From IMG/VR virus record IMGVR_UViG_3300034418_010262, positions 1 to 62,138 of that record: 62,138 nt of DNA; one strand, 5' to 3'. Every line of letters starts with the position of its first letter. The stretch's first letter is position 1. This stretch comes from a virus. Below the pieces are notes generated by a model. The model did no database searches, was not told the DNA's origin, and worked only from the letters and a program-made list of their open reading frames with translations. The translations under genes and the position numbers were made by a program. This document shows positions 1 to 7,106 of the stretch, in pieces.

Positions 1-1
1 A

Positions 2-661
2 CTAACTTCAGACTCGACCAAAGAGCAAAAAATTGCAGCAGTATCAGGAATCATTGGTGGTATGGGTATTGGTTTCGTCGCAGGTGCTTTAACAGGAGCG
101 CAGCTGGGTGTTTGGTTTGGACCTTGGGCTGCTCTTATAGGTGGTTTGCTTGCTGGTGTTGCTTTTGGCTTTGGCGGGGAATATCTTATTAGAGCTATGG
201 TAGAAGCTTTCTTTGAAGAGCCAGAAGCTAAGCAAGCAAGATACAAAGAAATGCAAGAGCACCAAGCAGAAGCTATGAGACAAAACGGATCATATGCCGA
301 CTATCTGGGCGCTATGGAAAGATTACAAATGGGCGGTGCAACTGCATTCTCAGATTCAGGCTTTATTCCAAATCTAGGATTTGGACAAGGTCGTTTGCTT
401 GGAAATTCTAAAGGTAACTATTTCATGGGAATAGACGGTCAATTGTACCGTCAGGATGGACAGACTTATCGAGTTGAAAGAATGTCATTCGGTGGCGCTG
501 GCCAAGGTAATGTTGTAATCAATGCACCTCAAATAAGTGCGCCTGTCGTGAATAATGTAGAAGGTGGGAAGTCGGCCAACTATATTCAGATGGCCTCCTT
601 CGGTGGTGGCGGGGGCGGCTTTGGAAGCGACGACCCCTACAACCTATCATTTATTTCGTAG
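2..661 (+). CDS. C-terminal part of a glycine-rich, membrane-active or virion protein (5' truncated)
   Basis: The frame is open from the first bases of the window, so the true start lies outside; 219 residues are visible. Near the start of the visible part is a long hydrophobic glycine/alanine-rich stretch (glycine-zipper-like, about residues 14-70 of the fragment). A charged helical segment follows, then a beta-prone tail with a VVINAPQISAPVVNN run and a glycine cluster close to the end. That mix resembles C-termini of tail or tape-measure-type proteins, but I do not recognise the family. It converges with the small gene on the other strand and overlaps it by 11 bases. Confidence 0.6.
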   Translation, partial: LTSDSTKEQKIAAVSGIIGGMGIGFVAGALTGAQLGVWFGPWAALIGGLLAGVAFGFGGEYLIRAMVEAFFEEPEAKQARYKEMQEHQAEAMRQNGSYADYLGAMERLQMGGATAFSDSGFIPNLGFGQGRLLGNSKGNYFMGIDGQLYRQDGQTYRVERMSFGGAGQGNVVINAPQISAPVVNNVEGGKSANYIQMASFGGGGGGFGSDDPYNLSFIS

Positions 662-884
662 AATCACCTTTATCAGAAACGAAGGAATACATTTCTTTCG
701 CTTTAGACATAAGCTCTTCTACAGAATACATTTCAATGTGCTTTTGAAATTCTTCCATCTGCATCTTACCTGCATCCATCATTTTTTCAGCAAATGACAC
801 GTTCATGTGATACTGCTGATCCATATAATCTTTTGCAAGTGTTAGCATTTCTGAACGAATTTCAAATGGGTTTTTATTAGCCAT
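651..884 (-). CDS. small conserved-looking phage protein, unknown function
   Basis: 77 residues beginning MANKNPFEIR. The start at 884 has a strong AAAGGAGA ribosome site; the longer frame upstream to 959 lacks one. The protein is mostly amphipathic helix, rich in Met, Glu and Lys, with no cysteine motif or membrane segment. It lies downstream of hsp20 on the same strand, separated by a hairpin terminator. I do not recognise it. Confidence 0.6.
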   Translation of the reverse strand: MANKNPFEIRSEMLTLAKDYMDQQYHMNVSFAEKMMDAGKMQMEEFQKHIEMYSVEELMSKAKEMYSFVSDKGDSTK

Positions 885-981
885 AACTTTCTCCTTTGTG
901 TATGTATGTGTTAGCCAATCTGGGTGAATATCATAATAACCTGGATTACATATATTCATTTTGTTTTCCTTTTAAAGAAAT

Positions 982-1003
982 GGGGAGCTAACCGTGGCTC
1001 CCC
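982..1003 (-). terminator. intrinsic terminator after hsp20
   Basis: On the minus strand GGGGAGC and GCTCCCC form a 7-bp GC-rich stem with an 8-nt loop, followed by ATTTCTTT. It lies 18 bases past the hsp20 stop codon. Confidence 0.7.
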
Positions 1004-1020
1004 GCGGATTCGTTACGGAA

Positions 1021-1461
1021 TCACCCGTTTAGAAGTTCTGGAGCTCGACTGATTTCAATCTTACGAGGCTTCTTCTCTTCTGGAATCACATTCTCCAATT
1101 CAATTGTCAAAATGCCATCTGTAAAATGTGCACCACGTACGACAATCGTATCTGAGAGTGTAAAGGTACGACGGAAGTGGCGTGCTGAGATACCTTTGTG
1201 TAGGTATGTGCGCTCTTCCTCATCCTTCTTTGTCCCTTCAATATATAGAACACCGTCTTTTAGTTCGATGTCTAGTTCATCTTCGCCAAAGCCTGCGACC
1301 GCCAATTCAATGGCATAGTTATCGTCGTCGATCTTTGCGATATTATATGGGGGATAATTAGTTTGACCCGGTGTTTGTTCTCTCATTCTTTCGATCATGC
1401 GATCAAAACCGATGAAAAGTGGGTCATTGAGCATGTCTGCTCTAAAGCTACGTGTATTCAT
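1021..1461 (-). CDS. hsp20: Hsp20 / alpha-crystallin small heat-shock protein
   Basis: 146 residues if started at MNTRSFRADM (1461), which has an AAAGGAGA site 6 bases upstream. The alpha-crystallin domain is clear: PPYNIAKIDDDNYAIELAVA opens it, then ELDIELKDGVLYIEGTK. GISARHFRRTFTLSD matches the conserved R-F-R region, and a GILTIEL strand ends the domain. An ATP-independent holdase is expected, protecting phage or host proteins during infection. Small heat-shock genes are a recurrent accessory gene of marine T4-like phages. The gene has its own dual promoter and a structured leader. Confidence 0.93.
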   Translation of the reverse strand: MNTRSFRADMLNDPLFIGFDRMIERMREQTPGQTNYPPYNIAKIDDDNYAIELAVAGFGEDELDIELKDGVLYIEGTKKDEEERTYLHKGISARHFRRTFTLSDTIVVRGAHFTDGILTIELENVIPEEKKPRKIEISRAPELLNG

Positions 1462-1483
1462 TGCTATCTCCTTTATTAAGCAA
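1461..1483 (-). promoter_or_regulatory. hsp20 leader hairpin enclosing the ribosome site
   Basis: In the leader TTGCT (1483-1479) can pair with AGCAA (1465-1461), whose last A is the first base of the AUG. This leaves AAAGGAGA in the loop. A second hairpin (AGGGAA/TTCCCT) lies further 5'. Weak stems around a Shine-Dalgarno in a heat-shock leader recall RNA thermometers; this is inference from pairing alone. Confidence 0.35.
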
Positions 1484-1521
1484 GATTTATAATAAGGGAA
1501 CCCATTAGGCATTCCCTATAT

Positions 1522-1552
1522 TATTTATATCACATTATTTAGGAGATGTCAA
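1522..1552 (-). promoter_or_regulatory. dual early/late promoter of hsp20
   Basis: TTGACA (1552-1547), 17 bp, then TATAAA (1529-1524) fits sigma70. The same bases read TATAAATA (1529-1522), the T4 late box. The start point would lie near 1516, giving a leader of about 55 nt. Confidence 0.75.
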
Positions 1553-1913
1553 CTTTTTTTTCAAGAATTGCGTGTGCAATAATGTCCCCGTTCTTAAGGG
1601 CAACTAAACTGTCACATGTATTCTTGACTATCAATTTAATTTCAGAAGTCTCTTCTACAATCTGAACACACGAAGCGAGAACAAGCGATTTCTTAAGTGC
1701 CCAATCCTCTTTAATAAAAATCTTTGCAATATATCCTTCCGGCACTTCAAGAGTCTGCCCTGTTGGAATAATTGCTCTTACATCTGGAATCAACTGCATT
1801 GCATCCGGATCGGGTCCGAAGCCTTTTACGTGCAGTTTTTGTCGTTTATTCCAATTATTATAAGTATCAACAAAGTCTCCATGCTTTAAGGAGACGGCAA
1901 TATCAATCATCAT
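1539..1913 (-). CDS. dUTPase-fold protein with diverged active site
   Basis: 124 residues. The second half follows the trimeric dUTPase fold: VPEGYIAKIFIKEDWALKKSLVLAS corresponds to the GY-x-RSGLA region, and VKNTCDSLVALKNGDIIAHAIL to the N-L...I-x-x-GDRIAQLVI strand. The canonical RSGLA serine motif and the DxDYRGE region are not preserved, so catalysis is doubtful; a nucleotide-binding or regulatory role is possible. The start overlaps the regA stop (ATGA) and has an AGGA site inside regA, so the two are probably translationally coupled. Its 3' end contains the hsp20 promoter. Confidence 0.5.
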   Translation of the reverse strand: MMIDIAVSLKHGDFVDTYNNWNKRQKLHVKGFGPDPDAMQLIPDVRAIIPTGQTLEVPEGYIAKIFIKEDWALKKSLVLASCVQIVEETSEIKLIVKNTCDSLVALKNGDIIAHAILEKKVDIS

Positions 1914-2311
1914 TTTTTTCCTATATTGTACTTAGCCTCTAAGTTCCATTCATTTTTCTCTTTGTGAGATAGAATCTTAATTTGATTAAGCTGAGCAACT
2001 GGATCTTGAGCTTTCTCCGTATTTACAACTGAGATGAGATCCCATTCCTCAAGCAAGTTTACGATAGTATTTCTTCTAGCCTTATCTTCTTCTGAGAAGG
2101 TGTCTTTCTTTCCGTCTAGGATAAACAACTCTTTAAAATGTAGAATTGCATAACGACCTTGTTTGTGAAGAATATGGCAAGTTTGATATAAAGTCTTATC
2201 TTTACGAGATGAAATACCGATTCGTGTTAGGGTTTCTTTGACTTTTAAAAAGCTATCTGGCGAGGGAAGAGAGATCTCAATTCCTACCCCCTTAAAAATA
2301 TCTTCTTGCAT
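1910..2311 (-). CDS. regA: RegA translational repressor
   Basis: 133 residues from the ATG at 2311, which has AAGGA 10 bases upstream; T4 RegA has 122. The sequence tracks T4 RegA closely: FLKVKETLTRIGI, DKTLYQTCHILHKQGRYAILHFKE, then EEDKARRNTIVNLLEEWDLI and the C-terminal HKEKNEWNLEAKYNIG. RegA binds AU-rich sites at start codons of early mRNAs, including its own, and blocks initiation. A longer frame to 2404 adds an Asn-rich stretch that looks like a translated leader rather than protein. Gene order 45-44-62-regA is the T4 order. Confidence 0.93.
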   Translation of the reverse strand: MQEDIFKGVGIEISLPSPDSFLKVKETLTRIGISSRKDKTLYQTCHILHKQGRYAILHFKELFILDGKKDTFSEEDKARRNTIVNLLEEWDLISVVNTEKAQDPVAQLNQIKILSHKEKNEWNLEAKYNIGKK

Positions 2312-2384
2312 AACCACAGCATCCTTATTATTGTTATTATTATCACGATGCTCACCATGACCATCCAAACAATATTTATATTTT

Positions 2385-2783
2385 TCACACTCCCCCTGTG
2401 ACAAGTTTGCTATGTATATATTTCATATCTTCTTTACTCAAAGCTTTCTGATACATCTTTGCTACGGTACGGTTACACTGATAGACCTGTTGGATTGCAT
2501 CTAAGTCTGCATCTTTATCGGCCTTTGGCCACTTTGAGAAACGTTTACGCTTGCGTAGTGCTCCACGATAATATTGAAACTGAGCGGCATGGAACATATG
2601 AGCTCGTTGATTCATTTCATTCGCATGTAAGATAGTATCCTCGAAGTTTGCGAAACCACGATTTACCATATAAGGAATATATTGCTTTTCAATCAGTTCT
2701 GGATTTTCGTTATTGTTAATCAGATCTTCCTTCGAGAAAGAAGCTGCTGTCATAAAATCAAATGGGTTATAGTCCTTCGCCAC
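2385..2783 (-). CDS. 62: clamp loader small subunit gp62
   Basis: 132 residues if started at the GTG at 2783, which has AGGA 5-6 bases upstream; a TTG at 2795 is the alternative. The pattern of marine T4-like gp62 is visible: NPFDFMTAASFSKEDLI, KQYIPYMVNRGFANFEDTI, NEMN, then RKRKRFSKWPK near the middle. gp62 is the single non-ATPase subunit that joins four gp44 copies to load gp45. It overlaps the zinc-finger gene upstream by 17 bases, and regA follows. Confidence 0.85.
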   Translation of the reverse strand: MAKDYNPFDFMTAASFSKEDLINNNENPELIEKQYIPYMVNRGFANFEDTILHANEMNQRAHMFHAAQFQYYRGALRKRKRFSKWPKADKDADLDAIQQVYQCNRTVAKMYQKALSKEDMKYIHSKLVTGGV

Positions 2784-2964
2784 GAGCTTCCTCAATCTTT
2801 TTCAAAATATCATTTAAATCATCTGCACAAGTAGGGCAGGCTTTTAATTCAAGAGGCCCTTCACTTGTATCTAATTTTATACTAAACAAGTCAGCTTTGT
2901 CAACTGTTTTTTCACAATAAAAGCAAGTATGCTTTTTAATGAGACGTTTCATCCATTCGCTCAT
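2767..2964 (-). CDS. small zinc-ribbon protein
   Basis: 65 residues with two CxxC pairs, HTCFYCEK near the start and KACPTCAD near residue 43, separated by a short acidic beta segment. This is the pattern of a treble-clef or zinc-ribbon fold. Function is unknown; position between replication genes suggests a nucleic-acid or protein adaptor. It starts directly after the stop of the upstream gene and runs into gp62. Confidence 0.65.
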   Translation of the reverse strand: MSEWMKRLIKKHTCFYCEKTVDKADLFSIKLDTSEGPLELKACPTCADDLNDILKKIEEARGEGL

Positions 2965-3189
2965 TTACCACTCCGGCGCTGAATAATCTTTGTGCAATTT
3001 ATATGAAGCTATTCCATCTAATCCATAAGATGGGCAAACGTGAATGTATTCAGGCAAACCTAAATCGTCTTTCTCACCCGCTTCACCACAAATAAAGTAT
3101 GCACCAGTTTTTTCAGGTGAGCTATGCTTCCAAATTTTTAAGAGCTTTTGGTAAAGCTGATATTCATTATCACTAATTTCAACCATCAT
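2965..3189 (-). CDS. small acidic protein, unknown function
   Basis: 74 residues from the tandem ATG at 3189/3186, preceded by GGGAAGAAG. It starts inside the 3' end of the upstream gene, which supports this start over the longer frame to 3234. Predicted mixed alpha/beta with Trp, Tyr and two Cys; no family recognised. It is part of the run of tiny genes between gp44 and gp62. Confidence 0.5.
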   Translation of the reverse strand: MMVEISDNEYQLYQKLLKIWKHSSPEKTGAYFICGEAGEKDDLGLPEYIHVCPSYGLDGIASYKLHKDYSAPEW

Positions 3190-3367
3190 CTTCTTCCCAA
3201 TATCTACAATAAAAATGATTGCCACATGCATCAATCTCGTGCTGCGGATAACCTTCGCTCAACAGCCAAGGAAGGATACTTTCATCTTCGCCTAAGTCTG
3301 CGGGTAAAGGTTTAGGAAAACCATACTTCCAACCGCTGGGCGGATCGCACATCATCACTTTAGCCAT
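3179..3367 (-). CDS. small protein, unknown function
   Basis: 62 residues beginning MAKVMMCDPPSGWKYGFPKP, with many Pro, Gly and acidic residues and an H-x5-C-x2-H type grouping near the middle and end. No family recognised. It overlaps the next gene by 11 bases and is separated by one base from the gene upstream. Confidence 0.5.
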   Translation of the reverse strand: MAKVMMCDPPSGWKYGFPKPLPADLGEDESILPWLLSEGYPQHEIDACGNHFYCRYWEEDDG

Positions 3368-3368
3368 T

Positions 3369-3590
3369 TCATACTACAATATCAACGAATTGTCCCTGTG
3401 GTTTCTCATCAATCACTCGACCAGCATGGTCGTAACGGGTCCATTGAACGGTTTCAACCCATGTCACTCCAGTCGGTGTTTCAAGATGTTTCGTTTGTGT
3501 TACCTTAACACCATGAACAGTAGTATTAGTGGTGTAGTAATTACTTGTTGTAATCTGTGGCATGATGCCATATACTTCTACGTTATTCAT
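3369..3590 (-). CDS. small Thr/Val-rich protein, unknown function
   Basis: 73 residues, strongly beta-prone (TTSNYYTTNTTVHGVKVTQTK). The start overlaps the gp44 stop codon as ATGA, indicating translational coupling to gp44. No family recognised. Confidence 0.55.
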   Translation of the reverse strand: MNNVEVYGIMPQITTSNYYTTNTTVHGVKVTQTKHLETPTGVTWVETVQWTRYDHAGRVIDEKPQGQFVDIVV

Positions 3591-4540
3591 TTAAAGGATG
3601 TCTCCATCATGATTTCAGTGAGGCATGCAACCATATTTATCTCAAGATCAGCGACAAAGTTTGCTTTGTACATATAGTCTGCAAGAGTTACGATAAAGCC
3701 TGGCTGAGATCTAAGTTCGACCTTATCATTGGCCATATCATAGATACGACGGAACATCTCGTTCATATCTTGATCTGAGTTCTTTGCAACCCACTTACGC
3801 ATGTTTGTGAAGTCTTTACTCTTTAGAAGTTTAAAGAGTTCATCAAGGGATTCTTGTTTGAGATTAACAAAGATACCTTCATCAATAGCGCCAGAAGCGG
3901 AGTAAGATTGCAACTCTGTAAGTACACGTCGAAAATCAGGGAAGTGTTTTTGGATTACTTTTGCAACAACTGCTTTATCATACGCAACGTTTTCTTGTTC
4001 AAGAATAGCTTCAACACGGCGTAGGAATTGCATCGCGAGCTTTGGCCGATCGGATTGCTCAATAGTAAAGTCAACCTCTGACAAACGAGAACGAAGTGGA
4101 GAGATTATACGATTTTTAAAGTTACAAGTAAAGATGAACCCGCAGTTGCTTGAATATTCTTCAATAAAGTTTCGAAGTGCGGGTTGAACATTTGCTGCGT
4201 TGAGATAGTCCGCCTCGTCAAAGATGACGTATTTTCTACCACCTGTGAAGGAAACCGCTGAGGCAAACGTGGAGATATCATATCGGAGGGTATCGATATT
4301 GACGTTAAGTGAGCCGTTTTTAATAATATAATCGCAGCCAAGTTCATCGAGCATAGCTTTTGCGATTGTAGTTTTTCCAACACCTGGACCGCCAGTGAGT
4401 AGTAAGTTAGGAATAGATTTATCTGCTACAAATTTTTTGAAAGCAGATTTAGTTTTGTCTGGTAGAATTGTGTCGCCAATTACCATTGGCCTGTACTTCT
4501 CTACCCAAAGTACTTCATTTGCTTTTGCGTCAATAGACAT
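3587..4540 (-). CDS. 44: clamp loader large subunit gp44 (AAA+ ATPase)
   Basis: 317 residues, the family length. Walker A is GGPGVGKTT (about residues 50-58) and Walker B with the DEAD-like box is YVIFDEADYLN (about 103-113). SPLRSRLSEVDF supplies the sensor/arginine-finger region. Four gp44 and one gp62 form the ATP-driven loader that opens gp45 around primed DNA. The gene lies between gp45 and gp62 as in T4. Confidence 0.96.
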   Translation of the reverse strand: MSIDAKANEVLWVEKYRPMVIGDTILPDKTKSAFKKFVADKSIPNLLLTGGPGVGKTTIAKAMLDELGCDYIIKNGSLNVNIDTLRYDISTFASAVSFTGGRKYVIFDEADYLNAANVQPALRNFIEEYSSNCGFIFTCNFKNRIISPLRSRLSEVDFTIEQSDRPKLAMQFLRRVEAILEQENVAYDKAVVAKVIQKHFPDFRRVLTELQSYSASGAIDEGIFVNLKQESLDELFKLLKSKDFTNMRKWVAKNSDQDMNEMFRRIYDMANDKVELRSQPGFIVTLADYMYKANFVADLEINMVACLTEIMMETSFK

Positions 4541-4566
4541 TCAATCACCATCATCATATAAAAAGA

Positions 4567-4593
4567 AATGAGGGGGCCAAAGCCCCACTCATT
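4567..4593 (-). terminator. intrinsic terminator between the clamp-adjacent gene and gp44
   Basis: On the minus strand AATGAG and GGGGC pair with GCCCC and CTCATT around a short TTTG-type loop, followed by TTCTTTTTATAT. The stem starts at the stop codon of the upstream gene. It may lower gp44/gp62 expression relative to gp45. Confidence 0.75.
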
Positions 4594-4879
4594 ATTGTAC
4601 CACTTTGTCAGCGAGTGGTGCGTCCTCAGGTACATCCGGAGCTGGAGCATCGGCTGCCGGCATGTTACCATCGGGAGCTCCTTGCGGAGCATTCTGTTGT
4701 AGGAACATTTCGATTTTGTTACGAAGCATTCCAATAATTGCCATCTCGTTACCGGCTACTGCGCCGCGGCGAGACGCAACATCTACAAACTGTACAACAG
4801 TTGCTAGATCCTGAAGAGAAAGTTGGATCGGTTGAGGTGCTTGTGCCTCGGGTGCTTGAGCTGCTTGAGCTTCATTCAT
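4592..4879 (-). CDS. small Ala/Pro-rich phage protein next to gp45
   Basis: 95 residues. Both ends are low-complexity (Ala, Pro, Gln, Asp), and the middle contains a compact helical core, LSLQDLATVVQFVDVASRRG followed by MAIIGMLRNKIEMFL. A similar core occurs beside gp45 in other marine T4-like phages as I remember them; function unknown. The gene lies 6 bases downstream of gp45, so it is co-transcribed with the clamp. Confidence 0.7.
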   Translation of the reverse strand: MNEAQAAQAPEAQAPQPIQLSLQDLATVVQFVDVASRRGAVAGNEMAIIGMLRNKIEMFLQQNAPQGAPDGNMPAADAPAPDVPEDAPLADKVVQ

Positions 4880-4885
4880 AATTTG

Positions 4886-5548
4886 TTATCCTTTCTGATA
4901 AGTCGACTTAGTATCAATTGCCACGAAGTACGTGGCGTCCGTACCCTTGAACTCAGAGATTCCCTTTGCGCAAAGAGAAACTTTGTAATCCTGAGGCAAG
5001 AGCTTAAGATTATCGGTTTTAATGATAATCTTAAATTCATCAGATGTAGTGCCGATTTCAACACCATAATCATCAGAATTTTGGTTGTTGCTATCAATAG
5101 CTTTCAACCAGATTTTCCCTTCGGTCCCTACAAAGGCTACCTCAGCGAATTGCAACACGCCAGCAGCCTTAAGAACAGACTGTAGGTCTTCCCAAGAAAC
5201 ATCAACAACTACATCCAGAGATGGCAGTTGAATCTCTTTTTCGGGAGCTGCATGAATCATTGATATGTCAGCGTAAACATATTTCGTCTTACGACGACCA
5301 TCGTTGATCATAAAGTATTTATCATGAAACTCTACGTCGGGATCCTTGTAAAGTGATAAAATTGACAAAAATCTTGACAAATCATAGATACATGCTTGAG
5401 ATGGGATCTGATCTGGGATAGTTGCAGACGCCACCAGTGTCTTTTCAGGTGTTACTGTTTTAAGTATATCACCGGGTTTCATAAGAATCGACTTGTTGAT
5501 AGTCGAAAAACTCTTAAGAATGGTAAGAGTACGTTCACTAAACTTCAT
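4886..5548 (-). CDS. 45: sliding clamp gp45
   Basis: 220 residues (T4: 228). MKFSERTLTILKSFSTINKSILMKPG is the typical start of T4-type clamps, followed by the two beta-alpha-beta clamp repeats. The trimer tethers gp43 to DNA and also activates gp55-dependent late transcription. Its neighbours gp44, gp62 and RegA complete the T4 replication operon. Confidence 0.93.
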   Translation of the reverse strand: MKFSERTLTILKSFSTINKSILMKPGDILKTVTPEKTLVASATIPDQIPSQACIYDLSRFLSILSLYKDPDVEFHDKYFMINDGRRKTKYVYADISMIHAAPEKEIQLPSLDVVVDVSWEDLQSVLKAAGVLQFAEVAFVGTEGKIWLKAIDSNNQNSDDYGVEIGTTSDEFKIIIKTDNLKLLPQDYKVSLCAKGISEFKGTDATYFVAIDTKSTYQKG

Positions 5549-5574
5549 TATATAAGCTCCTTACAAATTTCACA

Positions 5575-6474
5575 TTATGTATTAATTTTACTACGTTTTT
5601 TGGATTTTGTCAACTGTTTTTTATTGGCATAAGTCTTACGATTGCTTTTACTGTCTGCGGTGGCTGACACGCCGAGAGAACCAATAGCAGCCATATTACC
5701 TTTAAAGATATACGTGCCAATGTGATTGAGGTGCATCCAAGGGCACATAATCACTTTCATACCGATGTCACGAGCTTTCTTACAGAAGAAGTAGTCCTCT
5801 GATAGATAACGACGCGATTCCGGATCAATTACACAGTCAAAGAAAGCTGTGATATCTCTTGAACCATCAAACTTGTCTGTACGAACGTGGTCTGGTTTGT
5901 ATTGAAGTTCAGGATAGGCATCACGATATTTCTCAAGTGTTTCTCTTGGAATACACATAAAGCCTGTGCCACCTTCACCAATCTCAAGTGGTTCACCAAC
6001 GTTAAACGTATCTAACTTCTTAACAGGATTGAATACGTAGTCTGCTGTATAGTTATCAAGATCGAATGGATTGTCGTCACCTTTACCAAGTTGTGCAGCC
6101 TTAGCAACCTTTTCCCATGCGATTGTTTTCTTAGGATAAGGTCCTACAACAATATTATGATTCTCGGCGTCTGCTAGGTTTACAGCAATCAATCCTAGAA
6201 CATCCTTAGCATTAAATGCGATGTCTGAATCGATGAATATAAGGTGAGTACAATCAGATCTGAGGAACTCATCTACAACATAGTTACGTGCCCTCTGAAT
6301 GAGGCTCTCGTTAAAGAGATAATAGAAACGGATAGGAATACCATTTGCTGCACACATCATAGCCAGGTCGTTACAGGACTTAGCATATGAGCCTGAGCAG
6401 TTACCACCGTACATCGGAGTACCGATAAAGAGCTTCTGCTCTTTGAGTTTGTCTAAAGAGATTTCAATTTTCAT
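5575..6474 (-). CDS. glycosyltransferase, GT-A fold
   Basis: 299 residues. KLFIGTPMYGG near the N-terminus and HLIFIDSDIAFNAKDV (DxD-type motif, about residue 82) are typical of GT-A nucleotide-sugar transferases. MCIPRETLEKYRDAYPEL and EDYFFCKKARDIG resemble the acceptor half of phage members. The C-terminal 30 residues are Lys-rich. It heads a minus-strand series of genes linked by 4-base overlaps that leads from DNA modification genes; the acceptor (DNA, protein or glycan) cannot be told. Confidence 0.8.
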   Translation of the reverse strand: MKIEISLDKLKEQKLFIGTPMYGGNCSGSYAKSCNDLAMMCAANGIPIRFYYLFNESLIQRARNYVVDEFLRSDCTHLIFIDSDIAFNAKDVLGLIAVNLADAENHNIVVGPYPKKTIAWEKVAKAAQLGKGDDNPFDLDNYTADYVFNPVKKLDTFNVGEPLEIGEGGTGFMCIPRETLEKYRDAYPELQYKPDHVRTDKFDGSRDITAFFDCVIDPESRRYLSEDYFFCKKARDIGMKVIMCPWMHLNHIGTYIFKGNMAAIGSLGVSATADSKSNRKTYANKKQLTKSKKRSKINT

Positions 6475-7106
6475 ATTTCTACTTGCTCCATATCATTTTC
6501 TGCTCTATGAATAGCTTGAATCCGAAGGATGTCTGCTGCAACATCATGTCTGCTATCATGAGCACTAAATACTTTTTCCCATTGCTCAGTATCTGCAACG
6601 GGTACGAATCCATTCTTTGTTGTAAAGTTAAACTTCGCATCAATAAATGTACGAGTATCACGTATACGCCAGTAAGGAATGTACTCGTTTAGAAACTTGT
6701 CCTTGCCTACGGCCATTGCCATATGATCTAGAATAACTGGATCAAAACCGTTTGAACGGCTCCACCAGTAATCAACTTTATCTTGAGTACGAAGATATCC
6801 GATCATCTGCTCAATAAACTGTGGTAGCTTAAGATCATCTGGCTTTGGTTTTAAAAGCTTACGAACTTCTGGTGCTTGCTGTAGCCACCAATCAAGATCT
6901 GACTTTTGATATTCAAAGTCATAGTTCTTCATTTGATCTTGCAAATCAAGTTTTGCTTTTTGAATGATACCTAAAAGTTCTTGAAAAGAATAAGGCTTAT
7001 CAAGAAAGCGATCCCATACAAATGTTGTATAAGAACACTCAATGCCAGGCGCCTTACGAGCACACTGGCCAATTGTTTCAAAGTCTAGGATAAAGTCAGT
7101 TCTCAT
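6471..7106 (-). CDS. dexA: DexA-like 3'-5' exonuclease
   Basis: 211 residues. FILDFETIG carries the first D and E of a DEDDh exonuclease, the middle has SDLDWWLQQAPEVRKLLKP as in T4 DexA (IEWWKNQSPEARK), and AHDSRHDVAADILRIQ supplies the final His and Asp. WWSRSNGFDPVIL gives the second Asp. T4 DexA degrades DNA from 3' ends. The start overlaps the methyltransferase stop by 4 bases. Confidence 0.85.
   Translation of the reverse strand: MRTDFILDFETIGQCARKAPGIECSYTTFVWDRFLDKPYSFQELLGIIQKAKLDLQDQMKNYDFEYQKSDLDWWLQQAPEVRKLLKPKPDDLKLPQFIEQMIGYLRTQDKVDYWWSRSNGFDPVILDHMAMAVGKDKFLNEYIPYWRIRDTRTFIDAKFNFTTKNGFVPVADTEQWEKVFSAHDSRHDVAADILRIQAIHRAENDMEQVEI

Noticed and set aside
1910-2404. Longer RegA starting at 2404
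   Set aside because: The extra N-terminus is Asn-rich low complexity absent from T4 RegA, and a ribosome site precedes the ATG at 2311.
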